Positions 45,981-56,723 of a DNA stretch of 64,000 bases are shown one piece after another. Under the pieces are notes generated by a model. The model was not told where the DNA came from. It ran no database searches and worked only from the letters and a program-made list of their open reading frames with translations. A program made the position numbers and the translations under genes. The DNA is from Trichuris trichiura (lineage: Eukaryota > Nematoda > Enoplea > Trichinellida > Trichuridae): positions 4,092,001-4,156,000 of the forward strand of contig JBAJFE010000005.1 in the NCBI GenBank assembly GCA_037903355.1, read 5' to 3'. The number at the start of each line of letters is the position of its first letter. The first letter of the stretch is position 1.

Positions 45981-48227
45981 TTAACAGTCAGCATAGCATT
46001 GTCTTTGTTCTATGTAATAACCTCCTGCATATGTAAAGATACTCGACTTTAAGTAAACTTCTTTAGTTCTGTTCTTAGGGTCTCTGCCGCGTAAACTGTC
46101 TGAGAAGTTCTTGGAATATGAAGTGTAATCAAAGCAAATTGCTAATCCATGCTTTCTAAATTTCTCTTCATATTTCTCAGTTCCCATTGTGGAAATGAGT
46201 TTTTCAAAAAAGTATTGATAAGGGCTCTGTAAACAGCTGCAGTTAGCGATGCCATGTCCTTGACCACAGAATGCGTCAACAAAGATGCTACTCATTAGAC
46301 GAAATTCAGTCTCCTTAAACTCATCTCCATGCAGCAGCAAATTAATTCGTTCAAATCCTTCCTCAAACTGATACGTCCTGTTCATCGTGTCATTTGTAAC
46401 GCCAACGCTAAAACCTGATGGATCACGATTCCTGCTGTAGTATCCCTTCGGAACAAACAAATTCGCTTTGACTGAGTTAATGTCTCCTGGAAGTTTCGCG
46501 TCTTTTGATTTCACAGAAAAATAACAATGACCTTCTCTGGTTTGCCATCCCATATAGGGCTTACAAGCACTACAGTGACTCCAGGGTGACCACTAAAATT
46601 GACAGAATAGTTTTAACATGGCAACAGCGCGTTGTTCAGTCGAATGAACGAAAGTGCAAATGATTATAAAAAAAAGATTTCCATCTCTTCTTTAAGGGAA
46701 GTCATATTGCTCATGAAAGGACTTTCAGGTCAAAAAAGTTTAACGTAGAATCACAATTCTTAATACAATTTATCAAAGTGTTTCACAGTACTTAGCCCAC
46801 ATGCTTGTGCCTCATCATTATAAGGCTCATTATGATTGACCAGCAGAAATTATTGTATGCTACACGGTAAATTTTGACTTAATTTTACCGCAACGCATAT
46901 GTAGTCTATGTTCATTGAACTGTCACAGAAAGGAAAATAATTCTAATCATTGAAATTGCAAGAAAGGTTAATTTTTAATGACTATGAGTGATACTTAAAA
47001 TTCTAAAAATTTTTGATAAGCAATGATATTTGTTCTTACCACCATTTTTACTACAAAAGGGTAATCTTCATTCTGGCTTGAATCACGCTGAAGAAGATTG
47101 TCTTCCACCTTTTCCAGTGGATACTGAACTGGATTATATGCAAGTTGCCAAGCTTCGTAAGGAAAGACAACCATTTGTTGGCCAAAGTTGATGTAGCTAT
47201 ATTTGTCTCGTGCCTTTATTCTACTTTCCTGCCGTGTAGTTATATTGAAGCAAAACAAGTCATGTAAAGGCTTAAGACATTTAAATGAGGTGTCACTAGT
47301 GCGACTGCTACATACATCTGGTGCCTCTACGGCGTTTTGGCAGTACTGAGTAGTTAAATGATCTATTGGATAATCTACCTCATGAGCATAGTTACCATCT
47401 GGAAACCGAAGGTATCGGCAAAAAATATTAGTTTGATGCAAGTACACATCTCTGTCTTCAACCTCTGACATAGTGTAGCACGGCTGAGCTACCGGCGGCG
47501 CCATCGCGATCAGCAGGTAAGCCCATTGAATATTGCTCTGAGTGCTTTCATCATAGCAGTTATAAACCCCTTGAACCTCTAATCCAGCTTTATAAATCAC
47601 CAAAAGTCCGTCTTGCTGTGTAAACATTGGCGGGACGCGAAATACAGTTGATTTATGAGACTGTTTCATGAACGCCTCGTAAAAATCCTAAAAATAGATT
47701 TGAATTTTTTCCTGAACAGACGTTTTTTATCTGCTACAAGAACTGATCACAATAGGTGAACATTCAGTCAGTACGTCTTAAGAGGAAAGCGAAAAATCCA
47801 TACAGCATTATGTATTTACCTTAGCGTACTCTTTGATATCTCTAAAAGTATCCATATCAGTCCATTTTGAGCTCTCCCATTTGTCATCCTGTAAAGATAA
47901 ATATCTCCATCGTTTCATCTTTCCGTTAAGGAAGCCATCCTTGTCACAAAGACAGGGAATCTCCACGGCTCTAAAGGGCCAATAGTATAAAACTTTCACT
48001 CCATCTGGGCTTTTCTCTTCATCATAGATACATTGGGCGTATTGGTGTTCAAAGTATTGTTTGAATTCTTCGTCTTCTACGTCGCTAAGATCGGGAGGTG
48101 CCAAATTTTTCGTCCAATATTTGATAGCATTTTCACTTATCTCGAGTTTTATTGTCTTTCTCCCGTCATCGAATGTGTAGGAAAATGACAACGCTATGCG
48201 CGCAACTATTAGCAGCAAAGTGAACAT
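45981..48227 (-). CDS. Secreted protein with Ig-like and TSP1-like motifs (FAM187-like layout)
   Basis: Exons 47820-48227, 47040-47687 and 45981-46592 join in phase 0 to 555 aa. Residues 1-17 are a signal peptide (FTLLLIVARIALSFS). Exon 2 has the Ig-type G-x-Y-x-C signature (LLVIYKAGLEVQGVYNCYDE). The exon 2-3 junction creates WSPWSHCSAC, the WxxWxxCxxC core of a thrombospondin type 1 repeat, followed by REGHCYFSV. Exon 3 has further paired cysteines and NRT/NDT/NFS sites for glycosylation. Ig-like plus W..W..C..C recalls the animal FAM187 family, from memory. No C-terminal membrane span was found, so it is probably secreted. Function unknown. A ruined copy lies about 5 kb to the left. Confidence 0.8.
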
Positions 48228-50100
48228 GTCAGACGATTTTAAAGGCAGCCGCTCTATACGAGATCAACTAACGACAATGACTACCGCTAAGCTTCTTGTC
48301 GAGCAATTGACGTGCTGTTCTTCGCTGATTGGATGTTGCAACACCTGCGAATCAAGTTAACCTACCTGCTTATCATTAATGCGGTGATTTGGTGCTTTTG
48401 TGGTACTCTCATTGAGAGTATAATAGATTTGTTCATTCAAATATAACGACATTTTAAAGAGACTTTTTTTCCGGAGGACGGGAAACTAAACGTCGATTTA
48501 GGAGAAGTTGTTTCTATAGAAGTTTTGTAGGTTCTGCTAAAGATGATTTTCAGGTAGTGTCCGTTAGCCAAAAAATCCAATCTATACTTTCATGCATCAA
48601 TTAGGAATGGATCTCTTCTTCCAATTGCCCTCAAACAGTACACTGTCGAGACAATAATCAGCTGTGCCGGACACGTATCCATGCCGCATAGAAAACCCCA
48701 TCGAACCCCAAAACCGTCTTGTTCTGCTTTTACTTAAGCCAAAACTTGAACATATAATTTATAGTTTGGCTCTGGTCTTTGTAAGGACAAAACAGGATAG
48801 CCAACCTGCTCTCCTTTAGCGTAGGTTGATCATGACGTCTGCATGCTTGACAGAAGGTAAGCATGCATTTATGAGAGACAAATAGGGAAAAACTGAAAAA
48901 CTCAGTCTTGAGGAACCTACTTTATGCGTGTGAATAGGAAAAAAGTGGTTATTATCATTTACTGTATTCCTTGAAGGCAGAAAAAGGAGGAGTGCATATA
49001 ATGAAAAGTGTTTAATGACGCAGGCGTCTTTCGAAGCCCATTAAATTGCGCGCTAATGAGAACACGTAGTTATGACAGTGTTTTTTCTCATTTGATTGCT
49101 GACCACTGTTAAAACCTATCCTATAAGACCAATGGTTCCCTTAGAATGACTCATCATTGTTCGTCCATTGCAGTCTTTCTGCTGCTTTTGGTTCCTTTCC
49201 AGCGTAAAACTTTTTTTTGACCTTGTCTTCTAGCCGCGTTACTGTTATATTGTATGTTTGCTCACTACTGTGTATCTTGGTTACCTGAGGCTGTTGCTCC
49301 ATATTAAGATTATGTTTTCGCTAAGGCATCGGTTAAGATTGAAAATTATAATCCACAGGCGAGTATGTAAGGATGCCTGTGGGTCAATCAGCTAGCTTAG
49401 CAGAAATGACATCGTCATGTGAATCAGTTGAGATACTTGATCACTTCTTGCGCTTTCTTTAATACTTCTGCTCATTCTCCTTTAAATCAGCGTCCAAACA
49501 GGGAAAGAAAGGTGAATCAGCCGACTCATCCTATGAATAACAGTAGCCTTTGCATAGGATGAAGTATAGCGACGATCAGCAGTCATGTGTCAAACGGAAG
49601 TACGTCCTAACTATGTGAGCTGATTAGAGCTGCACGGCCTCGTATTGTACGAAAGCCTGCACGTTCTAGTATTCTTCTTGTTCAAACGGTTCAACGCCAA
49701 TCGTAAGGCAAAGTTTTTGTTCACAGCATTTGCTGTTTTCCAAACAACATGAAACTGAGATTTCTTGAAAAGTTCTTAGAACATATCGGAAAATACGTTC
49801 AAATTTCCTTTAAGGAAATCGTTCATGCGAAGGTGCCATTGACATATTAGAAGTAGACGACGTACAGTTTGAGATATGCTGGTTCCCTTATGGTGAGCAT
49901 GTGCCCACGTTGTTGTAATACGGAAAAGAAGCCCTGGCTGCTTCTTACCTTAAACTCGTCAAAGATGCACTCAGCGGAAAAAAATAATTTTAGACAAATT
50001 AGCTTAAAATGAAGAGGTGAAATTGAAAACTATCCTTAAACGGTTTAAACGTCCAGTAGGCGCTATCAACGATGACATTAGGTAAGAAAGAGAAGAAAAC
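48228..50100. other. No supported gene
   Basis: About 1.9 kb upstream of the secreted-protein gene, with no reading frame of 60 codons or more on either strand and no motif I recognise. It may be old repeat sequence. The first few hundred bases should include the promoter of the gene on the left. Confidence 0.4.
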
Positions 50101-51333
50101 TACAGTAAAGCCCCTGTAAGTTGACCACCCAACGGACTGAGGAAAACTGGTCAACATAGGAGGTGGTTGACATATAGGAAGTGGGTATAACTGGCTCAGC
50201 TGAATAGCTTAGTATCTGTAGGCGTTTTGTTCTTTTGTACAGCATCAATTAGAGGTATATTAAACGGTGAGATGCATAAAAATAACACTGCAAAACCATG
50301 CGCAAGCTTTTTAGGGGCTACAATGCTTGCTGGTGCTTCTTCTTACCACAAACATAAGCAGTAAGGGCGGCCTCCCCGCTAGCTACTTCGTTCAGCATCC
50401 CTGGGTATTCATCAGCATTGAAAATATCTTCTTCCTTGAAACCACTGGCGAAATGACGAAACTTTGCGAGATTCGCTGCATAAGATTTTGTGAAAAATCT
50501 CATGAAGGAGCTTGAACTTCTTGAGTCAACCGTTTGATGCTTGGAAACCTGTCAATCCTAATTCCACAACGAACCTTCTAGCAACTTCTTGGATCACTGG
50601 GCCAGAGATCCGAGCATTAATTGCTCTCATTTGCTTAAACCAGCTCAATGCTGCTCCACTGTCTTCATCGAGGGAGGTTCTCCTCCTTTCTCGCCGCGCG
50701 TCTCCGCTTTCTTTATCATATATCTTTCCAAGTACTCACATTTACGTCTCTCGATGTTGTAAACAGTAGTTTTGCTAACATGAAACCGTTCCATTGTCTT
50801 CCTTTGACTGTTGGTTTGGACATAGTGGATAAGACCCACGTTTTCCTTCAGTGCCAACTTTCTCGATTCTTTCCGTTCGGCTATAGTGCAAACTGTAACC
50901 AGCTTGGTAGCTACTACTGCGTCTATTACTGCGCAAGCCGGACTATCTTTACTCGTGAAGACACGTTAAGACCACCCTGCCGCACAGCTATAGAAAAGCG
51001 AATGAATAGAGCTGAGCTCGACGCAAACGAATACAATTAGGATTGATTCGTCATATTCCGCTCCATGGGAGAATGCTGCCAACGCGTAGATGAGAGGTTA
51101 CGTAATTGAGGAAACGCGCAAGCTGCGCCCGCAAGCATAAAAGAAGCTTCGACAAAGCGACAGAACCGGTTTTGTAATCAGGAATCTCTAATGCACCGTA
51201 ATGAAAAACTTCGCTACGTTGAGTAATGGCACATTGAAGCAATGACGGTTAACAGCTGCTAGCGACTGACACAGAGCAAACTGAAGTGGTCAACTTCCCA
51301 CTTACGGAAGTGGTCAACTTCGGGGGTACTGTA
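50101..51333 (-). mobile_element. Tigger/pogo-like DNA transposon, decayed
   Basis: The ends are inverted repeats with a TA target duplication: TACAGTAAAGCCCCTGTAAG at the left; the right end reverse-complemented reads TACAGTACCCCCGAAGTTGA, both then leading to TTGACCAC-type sequence. Inside, on the minus strand, are pieces of the transposase: a CENP-B helix-turn-helix (KENVGLIHYVQTNSQRKTME, FHVSKTTVYNIERR), the second DNA-binding half (FKQMRAINARISGPVIQEVA, with a stop in place of Trp) and the start of the catalytic domain (FKEEDIFNADE). The rest of the DDE domain is deleted. A short relative lies at 38619-38900. Confidence 0.9.
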
Positions 51334-52168
51334 TATGTTGTTTTAACGAATTAGAATTTTGAATTGCGTAGTCTAAACCGCACAGTACGCGCTAAGCATT
51401 TCTAAATCAGCGATAGGAAAAAGGCTTTCAGCTGCTTTGCAGCGCGTCGATATTGATTTATTTCTCTTATACAGTAAATCTATGATCAGCTTTAAAAAAT
51501 ATCCCAAACAAGTTCATGATTAGGCAATAGACAACGCTGAAACAAAAAAATGAACTTTTAGAACTGACACGTTTAGCCGCCATTGTACGGCAGTGGATCA
51601 ACAATGCGTCCATACCGTATTCGGCGTTGTTATCGAATATCCAATGTGCATTTGAACTTCCGCCAACATCGCTGCCGAGTCGACGGCGCAGCGATATCAC
51701 GGAAACAGATACTTAATGGATTCCGCGTAAATTACTTTTACAAAATAAGCAATACAACCAGTTCTAAGTTGAGCAGTTTACGCAACGAAAAAATGTTGGA
51801 AGCGGTTAACGGGTTCAGTCTATTCGGGGCGCAGTTCGTGCGTGGCTCCTCAATGGGTTCATTGAAGTCGACGCACGACTAGACGAGAAGCGTTATTCAA
51901 TTTTGAAAAGAAGTTCATGAATGGAACCGGCGCTAGTCAAAAGCAGTTATTAAACTAAGTCTCTCCATTGGATAGAGGTTGGCATTTTTTGAACAAAAAA
52001 TACGTTAAGCACAATTTTCAACTTTCAATATTAGCAGGCTGCTTAAGAACAGACAACGAACTGAGCGAAACCTGACTACTATTTTTCCTCTGTCATTATC
52101 AATCGTTTTCTATCGAAAGAAAAAAAAGTAGCAAAATAATTTTTTCCACTCCGGCGGTTAAGCGTCGG
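51334..52168. other. No supported gene; PGLS 3' flank
   Basis: About 0.8 kb between the transposon and the 6-phosphogluconolactonase stop. Open frames at 51467-51882 occur on both strands without domain or splice support. Confidence 0.35.
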
Positions 52169-53222
52169 CTAAGGACGGGAACGGCAAAGGCGTTCCATTG
52201 CAGGCGCAATTTCAGCCGCAATTGTTTCGTCCATATTGTACGATCGTACAACCACTTTTGACGCTGCCTGCTCATCAAGAACCCAAAATAAATTATTATT
52301 TTTCGGCTTAGCCAATGTTGCCGGCAATGTCGCGTCGTGATCTTTCAAAACTCTCTAAAAATTTTTAAAAAAATATACTCTTTATTCACCGTCGTCCATT
52401 TGTACCACGCTACCTTAACAATGTGAGATTTCGATGCTCCCGTAGCGACAAAGATAACACATTTGGCGTTGTGAATGACGGGCAGCGTTAAGGTTACACG
52501 TTCGGGTGGCTGCTTAGGTGAATCTTTGATTGGGGCAACCCAACGACTCTTCTCCTTATCGCCATAATCTATTATATCAAGCGAAGAAAGCTTAGGGTTC
52601 ACTTACCTCCAACAATGGATGTCCCGGAAACAATGAACATGTATGTCCGTCTGGACCAACACCCAACAATAGAACGCTTATATTGGGCATATTGGTTGTA
52701 CGATCTATGGTAACCACCTCTCGTAAACGCTTCTCGTAGTTCTTAGCGCATTCGTCCACTGAAAAAAGAAAAAAAAAGATTCGCAATTCATTTTTCGCGC
52801 AAAATCAATTTTCAGAATAACCATCCAACGATGGGTCAATGGTAAGAAAGCAGCGATGACTCATTTTTGGAATGCGGTCAATCATTTTCCTTCGATACTC
52901 GCCGTAAGTCGAATTTGGATCACTGAAGGCCACTTTACGTTCATCGCAAAAGATGAACATCAAACGATCCGGATTGTCAACCGGTAAGTCGGCTAACGTT
53001 TTGTGTTGAAATACGTCGGCCATTAAATCGGGTAAACTGCCTCCTAAAAAAAACAAAAAAAAATTCCATTCACGCTTCATTGAATTATTTTCTTCAACCG
53101 GACAATCCGACGATGTGTCGTTTCACAATTGGACAACCAACTTCCACTCTAAATTGCATCTTAATCAGTTTTGCCAATTGAACGACCATTTGATCGCGAT
53201 GTCCTTCGACAATGATACTCAT
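52169..53222 (-). CDS. PGLS: 6-phosphogluconolactonase
   Basis: Hydrolyses 6-phosphogluconolactone to 6-phosphogluconate, the second step of the oxidative pentose phosphate pathway, in the cytosol. Exons 53099-53222, 52822-53043, 52603-52758, 52414-52568 and 52169-52354 give about 280 aa (human 258). Landmarks in order: GLSGGSLPDL (split by an intron), FIFCDERKVAF, NSTYGEYR, LLLGVGPDGHTCSLFPGHP, WVAPIKDSPKQPPERVTLTL, VIFVATGASK and LPATLAKP...LFWVLDEQAAS. The C-terminus is extended by about 25 residues over the human form. The intron after HPLLEV is only 34 nt (donor GTGAAC); this is the one weak junction, and the alternative 16-nt intron is too short to believe. The gene lies 318 bp downstream of RRP4 on the same strand. 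Confidence 0.92.
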
Positions 53223-53540
53223 CTGTCAATGGGCAAACGATTAGTTGTACTAACTTTCATTGTAATGAATACTGTACCTTCTTACTCCTCCTACTTACTG
53301 TAGCAAGAAAAAGGGCGGTTTGTTTTTTAAATTTCTTATACGCAGTACGCCGGACGGACGATCAAACCGCCCGTTTTGCGTACCGTCTTTACCGCGTACT
53401 ACTAAAACGCAAAAAATCGTTTCTAAGAATTCACTGACGTCCGATCGGGAAGAGAAAAGTAATAATCGAGCGCGAAAACGATACGTACGGAAGAACAAGC
53501 GAACAAGCAAATTAAAAATGTTTATTAGGACGTCAACTGG
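53223..53540. other. Spacer between RRP4 and PGLS
   Basis: The two minus-strand genes follow one another across 318 bp. Nothing coding was seen. The gap is short enough for a shared or read-through transcript, but no direct sign of one is visible. Confidence 0.35.
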
Positions 53541-54815
53541 TTATTCAAAGTTGTTTGAAAGAACGCAGGATCGTACGCGATTGCCAATTCTTTCCGCTAC
53601 GTCGGCATTTGCCAGCTCGCATACCTGTAAGAAAATTTTATGAATGAACGCGAGCGTAAGCGAACAAAGAAGTTTGAAAAATGACACCTTATACGGTATG
53701 GACAATTCGTACGCCAATTGCAAACTTTGTTCGAACAATGGAATCGTCTGGTTGGCTAACAGCACAGCGCACATACGAAGCCGACTTATTGCTAAGAATT
53801 CGTCTTGGCCAATTGGCTGAACGAAAGCGCGCGTACGCACGACGGATGAATGAATGAGCGAGAAATACGTACGCCCGTTTTGTCAACGAAACTACCCGTT
53901 TCATCTTCGGTCATATCTCGTCGTTTCGATATCCAAACATAGCCATTAACGCCGAAAATTACGTGAGGACCGCAGCGCATATTGGTGAAATGGACTCGGC
54001 ATCGTTTAATCAAAAATGGCGGCACCTTTACGAGCACACCTTGAAAAAGCTGAAAAAAGAATTTCCAGTCGAGACATGCGTAGAGCAAATAGGCAAATGG
54101 AGGCGCGTACTTTTCCGTACTTCAAACTTCGCGTTTGCAACGACACCGATCCGTCCGGATAAACGCTATGTACTTCCGCCTTAGAAGGTCGTCAAAGTCG
54201 CAGCGACTGAATATGGATGGAATTTTGTACGTACGCTGATCATGTCGCCTTCGCGCAAGTTGGAACGCATCATTTTTTCGTCTTCCGCCGACTTGCGTCT
54301 CTGCAAGAATTAATGAATGAAAAATATGGGCACAATTCCCTCTTTTGGCTGACCAATTCGCCGCCGGGAAGATTTACGGCGGTCAAAAGAAGGTGAGCGT
54401 CGCGTCGCGAATTGATTTCGACTTTCCATCGTCGACTTAGCACTTCGGTCACTCGACCAACCACAGTGTCACCAACTTGACCAGTGTAAACAGGCTCCAA
54501 TGGTATGACGCAGACTAGTTTGTTTAGTTGTTTCGCAATGCCGGCAACCGAGGCCACAAGTTGACCGCTCTCGTCCAAATAAGTCCCGTGACCGCTGAAC
54601 AATGTTGCAATTCAACAATCGTAACAACCTGCGCATCGTAAAGCTTTCAATCGCCGCCGGACGGCATTTCACGTCACAAGTTCAAGCGAACTTGTTCAAT
54701 GGGCTCATTTCGAATTCTTTGCTTACCGAACAAAGTCTGTCAATCCTTTGAACACGTCGCCCGGAACAACTATAGACTTCGTTGCCACATTGGCCAAATT
54801 CGAATCCACCTCCAT
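53541..54815 (-). CDS. EXOSC2: Exosome complex subunit RRP4
   Basis: RNA-binding cap subunit of the RNA exosome, which degrades and trims RNA 3' to 5' in nucleus and cytoplasm. Exons 54727-54815, 54354-54594, 54235-54300, 54111-54179, 53873-54049, 53688-53816 and 53541-53624 give 284 aa (human 293). Sequence follows the family from end to end: IVVPGDVFKGLTDFVRGHGTYL, VASVAGIAKQLNKLVCVIPL, an S1 domain with GDTVVGRVTEV and RRWKVEINSR, LLLTAVNLPGGEL, REGDMISAEV, SVSLQTRSLKYGK, then a KH-like domain (VLVKVPPFLIKR, GVNGYVWIS) and a helical tail (AISRLRMCAVLL). The start at 54815 lies 270 bp from the opposite-strand QTRT1 start, so the two probably share a bidirectional promoter. Confidence 0.95.
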
Positions 54816-55085
54816 TACTCGCTCCGCGTCCGAATGCCGGCGGAAAACTTTAGCGTAAAACAGAAGCGTCCATACGGTAATTGATAGTCAGGTTCAATGC
54901 ATTTCTAAGCTACTGTATTGGCAACGAACAACTTGTTTCGCTTGAATTGTCTTTTCTTTTTTTTTTAATTGAGGAAAATACGTTTCCCTTGGAGCGCTGA
55001 GGATGTATTCAATTTTGGCAAGTTTTTTTAGTTTTAAAAATTTAAACCCTTTACGGACAATCCGTGCGCAAGCGAATATCGACTG
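54816..55085. promoter_or_regulatory. Bidirectional promoter region of EXOSC2 and QTRT1
   Basis: A 270-bp gap between two start codons that point away from each other. Both promoters and 5' leaders must fit here. It contains a T run (ttttcttttttttttaatt) on the + strand near 54953 but no clear TATA motif. Inferred from layout only. Confidence 0.55.
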
Positions 55086-56667
55086 ATGGCAGGAAATTTG
55101 ACGTTTGAAATTGTTGCTCGATGTCCGGTGACGCGGGCGCGAGCCGGCGTATTGCATCTGCCGCGCGCCGAAGTTGAAAGCCCCGTTTTCATGCCGGTCG
55201 GCACTCAGGGAACCGTCAAAGCTCTACTGCCCGAACAGGTGGAACAGCTTGGCTACAAATTGTTGCTTGGTAACACGTACCATTTGGGTCATCGTCCGGT
55301 AGGCATTCAAGCCTTAAGCGTCGACTTTGATCACATCTTTTTTTTCCCGCCACTTAGGGTGCCGACGTGGTCGAGGCTGCCGGCGGTCTTCACAAGTTCA
55401 TGAATTGGCCATTCGCTTTGCTGACGGTAGCTTGGACCGTTAATTTGCATGTATCCTTTTTGGCTAATTTGCATATTTTGTCATCTTGGAGGACAGCGGC
55501 GGTTTCCAAATGGTTTCGCTGTCCAAACTGATGGCCGTTTCGGAGGAGGGCGTTCGATTCGTCTCGCCGCATACGCAACAAGAAATGCTGTTGACGCCGG
55601 AGCAGTCAGTGCATATACAAAATTCTTTGGGCGCTGACGTAATTATGCAACTAGATGACGTAGTACACGTTCTTACCACAGGTCCGCGCGTAGAAGAAGC
55701 AATGCATCGGTAGAAGCTTTATAAATATAATTTTATTCGCGCGCATACATATTTAAATATGACGTCATCAGCTTTTGTAGCTGATCAGCCTGGTTGACGT
55801 TTCGAGCTTAGAGTATTACGGTAAGTTGATTTGCAGGTCAATTCGTTGGCTTGATCGATGCATAGCGGCCAATAAGAATCCAAATGAACAAAATTTATTC
55901 CCAATTGTCCAAGGAGGTCTTTGCCCGCGTCTTCGGCAGTTCTCGGCTAAAGGTAATAGAGAACTACGTCTGTTCTTTCTCTTTTTTTTTACCAAAAATG
56001 CAATGTTGAAGAAATAAGCAAACGTAACTGTCCAGGCTACGCGGTGGGAGGCTTAAGCGGAGGCGAAGAGAAAAGCAGCTTTTGGAAAATGGTCAAAGTG
56101 AGCACGGACAATTTGCCCGAAACGAAACCGCGCTACTTGATGGGTGTTGGCTTTGCCGTCGACATGCTGGTTTCGATAGCACTTGGAATTGACATGTTCG
56201 ATTGCGTCTATCCAACCAGAACTGCCGTACCGGAATTTTTTTTGCATATTCAAATGAGCAGCGATGTTCACTTGCAGCGTTTTGGGCGCGCTCTATTGCC
56301 GGGCGATACTTTGGACTTGAAGAAGACAATGTACAATACCGATTTCAGACCCATTCAGGACGATTGCGGATGCTCCACTTGCGCAACGTACACTCGAGCC
56401 TATCTGTCGTCTGTAGCCGTCCACGATACAATCGGTTGCAATCTTATTACGGTGCATAATTTGAATCATCACGTGAGTGGACCCCGCGCAATCACTAAGA
56501 TAATTTGCATATACTTACAGAAAATGTTAATGAGCCAAATTAGGCAGAGCATCGTTGAGCAGCGATTCGTCGAATTCGCAAAAGATTATTTGCATTTATG
56601 CTTTCCGAAAGGTGACGTACCGCTTTGGGTTCGCGAAGCAATGCATACTGTAGGCATTGATATGTAA
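55086..56667 (+). CDS. QTRT1: Queuine tRNA-ribosyltransferase catalytic subunit 1
   Basis: Exchanges guanine-34 for queuine in tRNAs with GUN anticodons (Asp, Asn, His, Tyr), working with QTRT2. Exons 55086-55298, 55358-55426, 55492-55709, 55837-55952, 56012-56226, 56278-56472 and 56521-56667 give 390 aa (human 403). Motifs: [38 protein letters not shown], catalytic region [17 protein letters not shown]-type [35 protein letters not shown], and the second catalytic Asp in [12 protein letters not shown]. The zinc site is CGCSTC with a later histidine (LITVHN). Two introns, 51 nt at 56227 and 48 nt at 56473, are in-frame and open, so they read through without a stop and are only revealed by the family alignment. 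The tRNA-Asp(GTC) in this window would be a substrate. Confidence 0.97.
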
Positions 56668-56723
56668 AAAAAAGATTTTCTTTTGTTTGAATGAACAAAA
56701 AATAAGCAGGTTTAAATTTTCGC

